From the NCBI GenBank assembly GCA_003169835.1, contig PNAI01000055.1, forward strand, positions 1 through 41,409: DNA of 41,409 bases. The letters are read 5' to 3'. A model generated the notes under the pieces. That model searched no databases. It worked only from the letters and a program-made list of their open reading frames with translations, and was not told the origin of the DNA. Shown here piece by piece: positions 24,252 to 31,719 of the stretch. Source of the stretch: Hyphomicrobiales bacterium (GTDB lineage: Bacteria; Pseudomonadota; Alphaproteobacteria; Rhizobiales; Xanthobacteraceae). Each line of letters begins with the position of its first letter. The stretch's first letter is position 1. A program made the translations under genes and the position numbers.

Positions 24252-25228
24252 AATTGCACTCGGCCGAATAGTCCCTGCGGCAGGAACATGAGAACAAGCA
24301 CCATGGGCAGGAACAGCACGAAATAGGCGAGATCCGGCACCAGCGCGATGCCAAAATTATAAAGGAAACCGACGACGAAGCTGCCCACGAACGCGCCGAG
24401 CAGCGAGCCGGCACCGCCGAGGATGACGACGATGAGCGCCAGCGGCAGCATGTCGGTGTCGAGGCCCGGATAGGCATTCAGGATCGGTCCACCCAAGACG
24501 CCGCCAATTCCGGCAAGCGTCGCGCCGAGCAGGAAGACAATCGTGAACAGCCGCGACACCGGAATGCCGCACCCGCGCGCCATCTCGCGGTCGTCGACGC
24601 CGGCCCGGATCATGGCGCCAAGTCGCGTGCGTTCCATCAGCAAGTAGAGGCAGGCGGCTGCCACCAGCGCGACGCCGAGCACGACCAGCCGGTAGGTCGG
24701 AAAAGAGTAGCCCCCGATGAATAAAGGCCGGCGCAACGCCGGCGGCGCTGGGAGCGTCATCGGGTCGCCGGTCCAGATCAGCAAGCAGACATCGGCAACG
24801 ATGAAAGACACGCCAAGCGTCATGAGCACTTGACCCTGCTCATTGCCGGCAAGGCCGCGGAATCGCGCAATCATGCCACGCCAGGCGCCGCTGAAAGCGC
24901 GCAGTCCCAGCGGCCGAAAGATCACCGCGTCGAGGAACGAGCCGATGGCGAGCAGAATTCGATTGCTCGGATGGATGATGAACCGCTCGATCACCACGCC
25001 GAGCAGACCGACCGCGAGGCCGCCAAGCAATGCCGCCACCCAGAAATTCACGCCACGGATCAGCAGGCTGTAGCCCAAATAGGCCCCGAGCATGAAGAAT
25101 CCGCCGTGCGCCAGATTCGGAATCCGCATCAAACCGAAAATTAGCGAAAATCCGGACGACAGCATGAACAGCAGGCCGCCAAAGGCCACACTGTTCAGCG
25201 TCTGGATGATCCAGAACTGCCCCTGCAT
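24248..25228 (-). CDS. livH: ABC transporter permease LivH (second system) with an enlarged loop
   Basis: 326 residues, about 30-35 longer than LivH of the first system. The front (NSVAFGGLLFMLSSGFSLIFGLMRIPNLAHGGFFMLGAYLG) and end (AYPGLDTDMLPLALIVVILGGAGSLLGAFVGS) are standard. The extra length lies between VIERFIIHPSN (about 79-89) and VLMTLGVSFIVAD (about 133-145), a stretch rich in Arg and Gly that includes ILLAIGSFLDAVIFRPLG. In ordinary LivH these two parts are 15-20 residues apart. Two hairpins stand between this gene and the upstream binding-protein gene. Ribosome site is weak. Confidence 0.92.
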   Translation of the reverse strand: MQGQFWIIQTLNSVAFGGLLFMLSSGFSLIFGLMRIPNLAHGGFFMLGAYLGYSLLIRGVNFWVAALLGGLAVGLLGVVIERFIIHPSNRILLAIGSFLDAVIFRPLGLRAFSGAWRGMIARFRGLAGNEQGQVLMTLGVSFIVADVCLLIWTGDPMTLPAPPALRRPLFIGGYSFPTYRLVVLGVALVAAACLYLLMERTRLGAMIRAGVDDREMARGCGIPVSRLFTIVFLLGATLAGIGGVLGGPILNAYPGLDTDMLPLALIVVILGGAGSLLGAFVGSFVVGFLYNFGIALVPDLAYFVLFLPMVLVLMFLPQGLFGRVQL

Positions 25229-25276
25229 CCACTAACTCTTAAGAAGGCCGCTGATCCGCATCGCTCCCTCTCCCCC

Positions 25277-25304
25277 GCCAAAGTCGGATATATCCGACTT
25301 TGGC
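25277..25304. repeat. Perfect 28-base palindrome between binding-protein and livH genes
   Basis: The 14-base half GCCAAAGTCGGATA (25277-25290) is followed directly by its exact complement (25291-25304). In RNA it could fold with a small loop. It is followed on the + strand by CCTCTTTTG, but no + strand gene ends here. On the minus strand it lies between the binding-protein stop and the livH start. A stem at this place often stabilises the abundant binding-protein message or lowers permease expression. It could instead be a protein-binding site or a dispersed repeat. Confidence 0.6.
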
Positions 25305-25313
25305 CTCTTTTGT

Positions 25314-25341
25314 ACCGAACTCGGGTAAACTCGAGTTCGGT
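25314..25341. repeat. Second hairpin between binding-protein and livH genes
   Basis: A 10-base perfect inverted repeat, ACCGAACTCG (25314-25323) and CGAGTTCGGT (25332-25341), with an 8-base loop GGTAAACT. It is 9 bases from the 28-base palindrome. It lies 28 bases after the binding-protein stop on the minus strand. No T-run follows on that strand, so it is not a textbook terminator; a role in message stability is more likely. Confidence 0.55.
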
Positions 25342-25369
25342 GGGGAAAGGGAGATCGGTGGGCTATGTT

Positions 25370-26617
25370 TTAGTTTTCGAGATTTTTTGCCGGCGGGAAG
25401 TCGCGCGAATAAACCGGATTCTTCAGGAACTCATCTTGTTTGTAGGTCCAGAACTGGCTGACGTTCGGGTAGGTCTTCACCACCGCGTTGACGTACTTGT
25501 CGCCCTTTTTCTCGACCTTGCGGATGTACAAGTTTCCGACGACGTTGCCGAATTCGTCGAACTTCATCGGGCCACGCAGCGACGTCGCCAAGTTGGTTTC
25601 CTTCAACGCCTTCATGAACGCCGGCTTGTCCTCAATCTTGCCGCCGACAGCTTTGGCCGCGGCTTCGAGCACTTCGCCGCTGACGTAGGTTTCGGCCGCA
25701 TACACGCCAGGATCGACCTTGTAGTCGGCTTGGATCGCGGCAACGAATTTCTGGTTGATCGGGAAGTCGAGCTGAGCCGAATACCAGTTACCGGTGATAG
25801 CGCCGAGCGCTTCCGGACCCATCTGCTGCAACAGCGATTCATCGACCGGCGTGAACCCGCCGAGAATTTGAACCTTGCTGCCGTATTCACGCAGTTGCTT
25901 GATGAACTTCAGTCCATTCGCGCCGGCGTGACCGGTGAAGATCCCGTCCAGGTCGGGCTTGAATTGCGCGATATAAGTGCCGTAGTCGGGCGCGTTCAAA
26001 GGTGAAAACAGCTTCTGGACCACCTTGCCGCCATTGTCCTCGAACACGCGTTGGAAACCCGCGACGCATTCATGGCCGAACGCGAAATCGTCCGCGATCG
26101 TTGCGACGCGCTTGAGCTTGAGTTCCTTGGCGGCGTAATCGGCAACCGGATGACTTGGCTGCGCAGACGTCGCGCTCGCCCGCACGAGCCACGGATTGGC
26201 CTTACGCTGGGTCATATCCTCGGCGCCGGCCACCGTCAGGATCGGTGTTTGCGATGAGCGAATGTAATCGTCAATCGCGAGTGCCTCGAAGGCCGCAAGC
26301 GGACCGATGATCACCGACACGTTCAAGCGCTCGACCAACTCCTGCGTCTTGGTGCGCGCCTGCGCCGGGTTGGCAGCGGTATCCGCGGTGTGCAGTTCGA
26401 CCTGCCGGCCGGCAATCATATTGTTTCGCTCTTTGAGGAAAACGGTGAGGCCCTGTTCCATCTGCAGACCGCCCGACGCGAGCGGTCCGGTCTTGATGGT
26501 CAGGAAGCCGACTTTCATCGGGCCCGCCTGCGCTTGCACATAAGGCGCCTTGAGAACGGCGAGACTCGCGCCCGACGCCGCTATTCCCTTGAGAACTTTA
26601 CGACGATGTAAGGTCAT
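25370..26617 (-). CDS. ABC transporter periplasmic binding protein, branched-chain amino acid type (second system)
   Basis: 415 residues: a twin-arginine-like signal peptide (LHRRKVLKGIAASGASLAVLK, cut near VQAQA) and a type I periplasmic binding domain. Landmarks are MKVGFLTIKTGPLASGGLQ, RQVELHTADTAANPAQARTKTQELVE, VSVIIGPLAAFEAL, and TVAGAEDMTQ. It delivers its ligand to the LivHM permeases encoded downstream. Members with this kind of sequence often bind aromatic or other non-amino-acid ligands, so the ligand is open. The start is the ATG preceded by GGAGGAAGCG; an upstream in-frame ATG adds five residues and overlaps that ribosome site. A short dyad lies 35 bases before it. Confidence 0.92.
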   Translation of the reverse strand: MTLHRRKVLKGIAASGASLAVLKAPYVQAQAGPMKVGFLTIKTGPLASGGLQMEQGLTVFLKERNNMIAGRQVELHTADTAANPAQARTKTQELVERLNVSVIIGPLAAFEALAIDDYIRSSQTPILTVAGAEDMTQRKANPWLVRASATSAQPSHPVADYAAKELKLKRVATIADDFAFGHECVAGFQRVFEDNGGKVVQKLFSPLNAPDYGTYIAQFKPDLDGIFTGHAGANGLKFIKQLREYGSKVQILGGFTPVDESLLQQMGPEALGAITGNWYSAQLDFPINQKFVAAIQADYKVDPGVYAAETYVSGEVLEAAAKAVGGKIEDKPAFMKALKETNLATSLRGPMKFDEFGNVVGNLYIRKVEKKGDKYVNAVVKTYPNVSQFWTYKQDEFLKNPVYSRDFPPAKNLEN

Positions 26618-26651
26618 GATCGCTTCCTCCATTCCCTTTGAACTCTGGATC

Positions 26652-26670
26652 GAAGGTTCTTAGGACCTTC
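26652..26670. promoter_or_regulatory. Short dyad upstream of the second binding-protein gene
   Basis: GAAGGT (26652-26657) and ACCTTC (26665-26670) flank TCTTAGG, 35 bases upstream of the binding-protein ATG on the minus strand. The position suits an operator. A partly similar stretch (CCAGAAGGTC, 34411-34420) stands before the M24-like gene. The match is too short to prove a shared regulator. Confidence 0.3.
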
Positions 26671-26703
26671 TGGTCGCCTTAACATGACGCGAATTTCGAC
26701 CCG

Positions 26704-26728
26704 CCGCTACTCCCTTCGAGGGTAGCGG
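26704..26728 (-). terminator. Weak hairpin after the CocE-like hydrolase gene
   Basis: CCGCTAC-T-CCC (26704-26714) pairs with GGGTAGCGG (26720-26728) as a nine-pair stem with one bulged base and a small loop. It lies 23 bases past the hydrolase stop on the minus strand. No T-run follows on that strand, so it is a poor intrinsic terminator. It may stabilise the message end, and read-through into the ABC operon is possible. Confidence 0.3.
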
Positions 26729-26750
26729 TGTCAAAATGTCGCCCAAAAAA

Positions 26751-28574
26751 TCATCGCTTCCGCTCACGTGCCCGCGATTTTGTCGCGGATCGGGATGAGG
26801 GGATGACCGGCAACAGCAGATAGGGCGCTCGCCCACCGCCGAAATGCAGGCTGGTGACGCCGCCGAAGATGTTGCTTGGCCGGTCGAGCGGGTCGTTGTG
26901 CAGGAACGGACCGCACCCTTTGAGCTCGTTCTTGAAGTTCGACAGCTTGCCGCCGCTCGGGCCGGCATATTCATAGTCCTTGCCGCGGATGCTCAGCCCG
27001 ATGCGATGCCCAGCCGGGACGACGATGGAAGTCGGCCAGATCTCGACATTGAGCTCCACGACCTCACCTTTCTTGAGCGGCTGCTTCTTGTCGTGCGTGT
27101 GATAGGGCCGGTAGGGCGTCGATAATTTCTTGTCGAGCTTGCGGTGCGAAGCGCGCAGCCAGCCTTGTGCAACAGGGGTATGCGGGTCGATGGCGCCCTG
27201 GAACACGACTTCCTTGAGATCTCCGGTGAACACGCGCACCACGGCAAAAATATCCGCATCTTTGGTTGATGACGACACGAACAGTTTCAGCGCCGACGGG
27301 CCAGTGATCTCGGTGTCATGCGGTATCGGTGCGGAGAGAAACGTCACGCCATCGCCCATGGCCTTAAAATTCTTCACCGCCTTGCTGGTGGCGCGCTTCT
27401 CGCTCAGCGTCCCGTCCGACGGGTTGAGATGGAGCTTGGTCCATTTCGTGCTCTTGAGCGGCCATTCCTGCTCGCCGCGCGCGACGAACTTGTCGGCGTG
27501 GCGCACCTGCAACCGCACGCGCGGCTGCTTCTCCCATCCGTTCTTCTTGCCGTGCAGGAAATAGTCGAAGAAGCGCAATTGCTGCTCGCGGCCGTAGTCG
27601 GTGTAAAAATGAGTCCAGTGTTCGATGCCGTGCGCTTCCAGCCATTTGTCCTTGGCTGCTGCGCGTACGTAGCCCTCGAAATTGCCGCGCGGATGCAGCC
27701 CTTGCCCGCCCCAGTTGGCGGCCGTGAACATCGGCGTCTTGACCTTGGCCCAAATTGGAGAGCGCGCCTTGTGATAGCCATCGTCGAGCGGATGCGCACG
27801 AATGTCGTCGCCGAATGGGCTGCGGTTTTTCGCGAGTTGCGCTTCCGACAATGTTTCGGGACCGCAGACCAGTTCGCCATGCACGGGGCTGCGCTTGCCG
27901 CGCTCGCCGGCGCCGTACTGCACGGTTTTTACCTGCATGTCGTACCAGTTTTCCCAGAACGTGCAGAGGATGCCGCCGTGATGCGTCATGTCGCGGTACC
28001 AGTCGGCGGCACCCTCCCAGATGCACATGGCGGCAAGATGCGGCGGCTGCAGCGTTGCCACGTGCCACTGGTTGATGCCGTAATACGAGATGCCGTTGAG
28101 CCCCACCTTGCCGTTCGACCAAGGCTGCACGCCCGCCCATTCGATGCTGTCGTAAAAATCCTTTGTTTCGCGTGGCGAGAAATGATCGATGTAGCCTGGC
28201 GAGCACCCGCAGCCGCGTGAATCGACGCGCACGCAGGCATAATCGTGTGGCACCCATTTCTCCGGATCGAGCACTTCCCAGCTTTGATAAAGGTTGCTGG
28301 AACCGGCGGTAACATCGGGATGCTTGTCGGCCATGCGCTGCCAGGCGCTCGGATAGCCCTCCTGGAACGCCAGCCCCTTGGCATAGGGGCCGTAGGAGAG
28401 AATGACCGGATAGCGGCCCTCTTTGACTGGCCGGAACACGTCGGCGCGAACGGCGAGACCGTCATCCATGACGATCGGCACATCCCAATCGATGCGCATG
28501 CCGTCGCGCACTTCGCTGCGCTGCTGATGCGTTTTGCCGGTCGACATCGTCGCAGAGCTTGCCTGTGATGCCAT
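26751..28574 (-). CDS. CocE/NonD-type serine hydrolase (peptidase S15 family)
   Basis: 607 residues with an alpha/beta-hydrolase domain followed by a cap and a C-terminal jelly-roll domain, as in cocaine esterase, glutaryl-7-ACA acylase and X-Pro dipeptidyl-peptidases. Landmarks are VIVMDDGLAVRADVFRP at the front, the oxyanion/turn region DYACVRVDSRGCGCSPG, and the nucleophile Ser163 in GISYYG. The C-terminal domain shows WPTSIVVPAGHRIGLSIRGKDYEY. It cleaves an ester or amide bond; the substrate is unknown. There is no signal peptide, so it is cytoplasmic. The C-terminus is basic (RSATKSRARERKR). The ATG follows AGGGAGG. It stands upstream of the second ABC operon on the same strand, so it may hydrolyse the imported compound. 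Confidence 0.9.
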   Translation of the reverse strand: MASQASSATMSTGKTHQQRSEVRDGMRIDWDVPIVMDDGLAVRADVFRPVKEGRYPVILSYGPYAKGLAFQEGYPSAWQRMADKHPDVTAGSSNLYQSWEVLDPEKWVPHDYACVRVDSRGCGCSPGYIDHFSPRETKDFYDSIEWAGVQPWSNGKVGLNGISYYGINQWHVATLQPPHLAAMCIWEGAADWYRDMTHHGGILCTFWENWYDMQVKTVQYGAGERGKRSPVHGELVCGPETLSEAQLAKNRSPFGDDIRAHPLDDGYHKARSPIWAKVKTPMFTAANWGGQGLHPRGNFEGYVRAAAKDKWLEAHGIEHWTHFYTDYGREQQLRFFDYFLHGKKNGWEKQPRVRLQVRHADKFVARGEQEWPLKSTKWTKLHLNPSDGTLSEKRATSKAVKNFKAMGDGVTFLSAPIPHDTEITGPSALKLFVSSSTKDADIFAVVRVFTGDLKEVVFQGAIDPHTPVAQGWLRASHRKLDKKLSTPYRPYHTHDKKQPLKKGEVVELNVEIWPTSIVVPAGHRIGLSIRGKDYEYAGPSGGKLSNFKNELKGCGPFLHNDPLDRPSNIFGGVTSLHFGGGRAPYLLLPVIPSSRSATKSRARERKR

Positions 28575-28644
28575 CGAAACCTCCCTGGATATTCTCTAGC
28601 TCTCCCTCTCCGGGGAGAATGAAATTTGATTTGTCGCGCGCGAC

Positions 28645-29562
28645 CTAGCGCTTCTTTGCGCGCGTACCTTTTCGCTTCAAGCCTGCTTTGGCCTCGAGCA
28701 CCGCGCAGACGGCCGCGGTATCTTCGTCGGCGTGGCCGCTTTTCATGGCGGCGACGTAGACCGGCAGTGTGGCGCTGAACATCGGGATCGGACAGCCGAT
28801 TTGGCGCGCGTAATCGCCAATGACCTGCATGTCCTTCTGCCACACCGACATCTTCATGGTCGCCCGCTCGTAACGCCCCGCAACCATCATCGGCGCGCGC
28901 AATTCAAACACGCGCGAATTGCCGGCACCGCTCGACACCATTTCGAAAATGACTTGCGGGTCGAGCCCCGCCTTCATGCCAAGCACCATCGCTTCGGCGG
29001 ACGCGACGTTGTTGATGGCGACCAGATGGTTCGCCACGTATTTCATTTTGCTGCCATTGCCGAAGACGCCAAGGTCGTAGGCCTTGCGAGAGAAGTCGGC
29101 ATACACCGGCTTGAGCTTGGCGATGCTTTTCGAATCACCGCTCGCATAGATCACCAGATCCTTTGTCTGCGCCTGCGCGCCGGTGCCGCTCACCGGACTG
29201 TCAAGCATGATATGCCCCGCCTTGCGCAACGCGCGTTCGGCGCGCTCCTTGTCCGCGAGCGTGAAGGTCGAGGCCTCGACCACGATGCGGCGTGACAGTC
29301 GCGCATTGACGATTGACTTCACCGTGACATCGAGCGCCTTCGGACTGGGCAGGCTGGTGATGATGATCGGAACGTCCTTGGCGACCGCCGCCGCGCTCTT
29401 CGCGATCTCGACCCCGAGTTTGGCCATGGCGCGGCAGCGCGCCGCATCGATGTCAAAACCGACAACGCGCCAGCCAGCCGCCGCGAGATTTTTCGCAAAC
29501 GCGCCGCCCATGATGCCGAGACCCACAATACCGACAGCGCCCTTTGCCTTCGCCGCACTCAT
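28645..29562 (-). CDS. Beta-hydroxyacid dehydrogenase, 3-hydroxyisobutyrate dehydrogenase family (copy 1)
   Basis: 305 residues with the family layout: an N-terminal NAD(P) fold (VGIVGLGIMGGAFAKNLAAAGW), the substrate motif LDSPVSGTGAQAQTKDLVIYASG, and the catalytic Lys in GSKMKYVANHLVAINNVA. In this family the Lys activates the hydroxyl of a beta-hydroxyacid such as 3-hydroxyisobutyrate, tartronate semialdehyde or a sulfonate analogue. The ATG at 29562 follows AAGGAG; an in-frame ATG 30 bases upstream adds ten non-family residues. The C-terminus is Lys/Arg rich. It is upstream of the CocE-like hydrolase and divergent from a secreted GlcG-like gene. Confidence 0.92.
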   Translation of the reverse strand: MSAAKAKGAVGIVGLGIMGGAFAKNLAAAGWRVVGFDIDAARCRAMAKLGVEIAKSAAAVAKDVPIIITSLPSPKALDVTVKSIVNARLSRRIVVEASTFTLADKERAERALRKAGHIMLDSPVSGTGAQAQTKDLVIYASGDSKSIAKLKPVYADFSRKAYDLGVFGNGSKMKYVANHLVAINNVASAEAMVLGMKAGLDPQVIFEMVSSGAGNSRVFELRAPMMVAGRYERATMKMSVWQKDMQVIGDYARQIGCPIPMFSATLPVYVAAMKSGHADEDTAAVCAVLEAKAGLKRKGTRAKKR

Positions 29563-29757
29563 TCCGCGTTCTCCTTCAAGTTTTACGTCCAAAAATCACG
29601 TCGATGCGTTGTATTTGAATTTGTCCGGTGAAACATTAGGACCAATGAGGGGCTCACGCCAAGCTCAAGCTGAGGCGCAAGCTGACTTTCTCATTGCGCC
29701 GCGATCGCCTATCGTCGCCCGATATAACAAGATCACAAGAGTTGGGAGGGAGTATCC
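29563..29757. promoter_or_regulatory. Divergent promoter region between the dehydrogenase and GlcG-like genes
   Basis: A 195-base spacer between genes that point away from each other must hold two promoters. The right half contains GATATAAC (29719-29726), a possible -10 element for the GlcG-like gene, and a GGGAGG ribosome site. I see no convincing -35 box and no long dyad. No gene is supported inside. Confidence 0.35.
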
Positions 29758-30285
29758 ATGCGCACGATCTCTGCCGCGTCTTTGAGCGCCGCCGCCGCTT
29801 GCATACTGGCCGCGCTGACCGCATCGGTCGCGCTCAGCCAGGGCCTTATCACCAAACGCCGTCTTTCCGCCGCGCTGGCCAATGAGGCGGTGGCAGCCGC
29901 CGTCGCGGCCTGCGCCAAGGCCGGTTATGCAGTGACGGCGATCGTCGTCGATACCGAAGGCGTGCGACAAGCCGTGCTGCGCGGCGACGGCGCCGTCGTC
30001 CATACGCTCGACAGCGCCTATGCCAAGGCCTACTCGGCGGCCTCGCTCGCGGTGGTACGCAAGGATTACAGCACAAAAGCAATCTTTGATCGCGTCTCGA
30101 AAAATCCGAGCACGACGGCTTCGCTCGGAAATCTGCCGAATATCACCTTCACGCCGGGTGGAATAACGCTTCTGGCCGGCACCGAACCGATCGGCGGCAT
30201 TGGAGTGGGCGGCGCGCCCGGCGGCAATTTCGATGACGAATGTGCTCAGGCCGCCATCGACAAGATCAAGGATCGGATGAAATAA
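29758..30285 (+). CDS. Secreted GlcG/HbpS-like protein
   Basis: 175 residues: a signal peptide (AASLSAAAACILAALTASVALSQG, cut near residue 27) and a GlcG/HbpS domain, about 145 residues. Landmarks are ALANEAVAAAVAACAKAGYAVTAIVVDTEG, where related proteins have the strand VAVVDAGG, then AYAKAYSAAS, and the closing GGIGVGGAPGGNFDDECAQAAID. HbpS binds haem in the cell envelope of Streptomyces; GlcG of the glycolate operon has no settled role. Many such genes sit in catabolic clusters, where some family members are now thought to be small enzymes or carriers. The export signal makes this one periplasmic. It precedes a beta-hydroxyacid dehydrogenase by 46 bases on the same strand. Confidence 0.88.
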   Translation: MRTISAASLSAAAACILAALTASVALSQGLITKRRLSAALANEAVAAAVAACAKAGYAVTAIVVDTEGVRQAVLRGDGAVVHTLDSAYAKAYSAASLAVVRKDYSTKAIFDRVSKNPSTTASLGNLPNITFTPGGITLLAGTEPIGGIGVGGAPGGNFDDECAQAAIDKIKDRMK

Positions 30286-30331
30286 CGCACGCGGCACTGT
30301 GGCGGGTAAAATTAGCGGGAGGAAATTTGCA

Positions 30332-31210
30332 ATGCAGATCGGACTTGCGGGCATCGGCAGGATGGGCGTGGGAATTGCCGCGCGCCTGGTGGAAGTTGGC
30401 CATCAGGTGACGGCGTGGAATCGCTCCGCCGAAAAGCTCAAGCCGCTCGCCGCGCTTGGCATCAAGGTCGCGGCGACACCGGCGGAGCTTGCGAGCTCTT
30501 CTGAAGTCATCATTACGATCCTCACCGACGCGGCGGCGATCGATGCGGTCTACGGCGGACCGCAGGGGCTCCTCGCGGGCAACATCAAGGGCAAGCTCTT
30601 CATCGAGATGAGCACCGTGCGCCCCGAAACTCCCAAAGCGCTAGCCGAGAAAGTTCGCGCCAAGGGTGCGGCCTTCGTCGAAAGCCCGGTCGGCGGCTCC
30701 ACCGGCCCGGCGCGTCAGGGCAAACTGCTCGGGCTCGTCGGGGCGGAACCGGCTGATTTTGCTCGCGCCAAGCCGATCCTCGATCAGCTTTGCCGGCGTG
30801 TGGAGCATTGCGGTCCGGTCGGCTCTGGCGCGGTGATGAAATTCACTATCAATCTGCCGCTGATGATCTATTGGCAGGCGCTCGGCGAGGCGCTAGCGCT
30901 GTGCCGCGACCTCAAGCTCGATCCCGCGCGCCTCATGGACCTGATCTCCGACACCTCCGGCGGCGCCAACGTGCTGAAAGTTCGCGGCGCGGCCATCGCC
31001 GCAAAGCTCAAAGGCACAGACTCAGGCCCCGTCACCTTCGATCTTGATGGCGGCATGAAGGACATGCGGGCGATGATCGCGGAGGGCAAGGCACGCGGCG
31101 TTGAGTTACCGCTCGTCGAGCGCACGCTCGTCTGCTACGAGGAAGCCAAGCAAAAAGGCCTGGGCGGCGAGGAAGTCTCGCTCATGTCCGCCTACTGGGC
31201 GCGCCGCTGA
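30332..31210 (+). CDS. Beta-hydroxyacid dehydrogenase, 3-hydroxyisobutyrate dehydrogenase family (copy 2)
   Basis: 292 residues. The NAD(P) fold is IGLAGIGRMGVGIAARLVEVGH, the substrate motif is VESPVGGSTGPARQGKLLGLVG, and the catalytic Lys is in GSGAVMKFTINLPLMIYW. The C-terminal helical domain has KDLKLDPARLM-like sequence and FDLDGGMKDMRAMI. The ATG chosen at 30332 follows GGAGGAAA; the in-frame ATG-less extension upstream does not match the family. It belongs to the same family as the gene at 28645-29562 but differs clearly in sequence. It is probably not a recent duplicate. It stands between two GlcG-like genes, suggesting they work on the same hydroxyacid. Confidence 0.92.
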   Translation: MQIGLAGIGRMGVGIAARLVEVGHQVTAWNRSAEKLKPLAALGIKVAATPAELASSSEVIITILTDAAAIDAVYGGPQGLLAGNIKGKLFIEMSTVRPETPKALAEKVRAKGAAFVESPVGGSTGPARQGKLLGLVGAEPADFARAKPILDQLCRRVEHCGPVGSGAVMKFTINLPLMIYWQALGEALALCRDLKLDPARLMDLISDTSGGANVLKVRGAAIAAKLKGTDSGPVTFDLDGGMKDMRAMIAEGKARGVELPLVERTLVCYEEAKQKGLGGEEVSLMSAYWARR

Positions 31211-31259
31211 CTTTATGTCATCCCACATGTATCCTCTTCAAACCAGAAATGAACCCATC

Positions 31260-31700
31260 ATGTCCTTGAGCCTTGCCCAAGCCTCCACCATCGTCGATGC
31301 GGCGTTAAAAAAAGGCCGCGAAACAAATTGCGCCCCATTGAGCGTCGCCGTGCTCGATGCCGGCGGCCATCTGGTCGCCTTCAAGCGCGAGGATCGCTCC
31401 GGAATTCTTCGCTTCGACATCGCCTTCGGCAAAGCCTGGGGCGCGCTCGGCATGGGCTTCGGCTCGCGCACGATCTTCGAGCGCGCGGCCAACACGCCGA
31501 CCTTCTATCTTGCGCTTGCAGCCGCGAGCGGCGGACGCATCGTGCCCAATCCCGCGGGCGTTCTGATCAGGGATGCCGCCGGCGAAATTATCGGCGCGGT
31601 CGGCATTTCCGGCGACACATCCGACAAAGACGAGGCCTGCGCGATCACGGGCATCGAGACGGCGGGATTGAAAGCCGATCCCGGCGGAAGCAAAACTTAA
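31260..31700 (+). CDS. Cytoplasmic GlcG/HbpS-like protein
   Basis: 146 residues, covering the whole GlcG/HbpS domain without a signal peptide. It runs MSLSLAQASTIVDAALKKGRE, LSVAVLDAGGHLVAFKREDRS, AFGKAWGALGMGFGSRTI, GGRIVPNPAGVLIRDAAGEIIGAVGISGDTSDKDEACA. The strand VAVLDAGGHLVAF and the end GAVGISGDTSDKDE are the family hallmarks. It is the cytoplasmic counterpart of the secreted copy at 29758. The start is the ATG at 31260; the ribosome site is weak, and an in-frame ATG at 31227 is a less likely alternative. It sits between a beta-hydroxyacid dehydrogenase and a GST gene on one strand with short spacers. Confidence 0.88.
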   Translation: MSLSLAQASTIVDAALKKGRETNCAPLSVAVLDAGGHLVAFKREDRSGILRFDIAFGKAWGALGMGFGSRTIFERAANTPTFYLALAAASGGRIVPNPAGVLIRDAAGEIIGAVGISGDTSDKDEACAITGIETAGLKADPGGSKT

Positions 31701-31719
31701 ATTTGGAGGAGTTGTTGCA

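Noticed and set aside
27318..28220. Long open frame (300 codons) on the + strand inside the CocE-like gene
   Set aside because: It lies wholly antisense to a gene with clear hydrolase motifs, shows no family resemblance, and has the composition of a shadow frame in GC-rich DNA.
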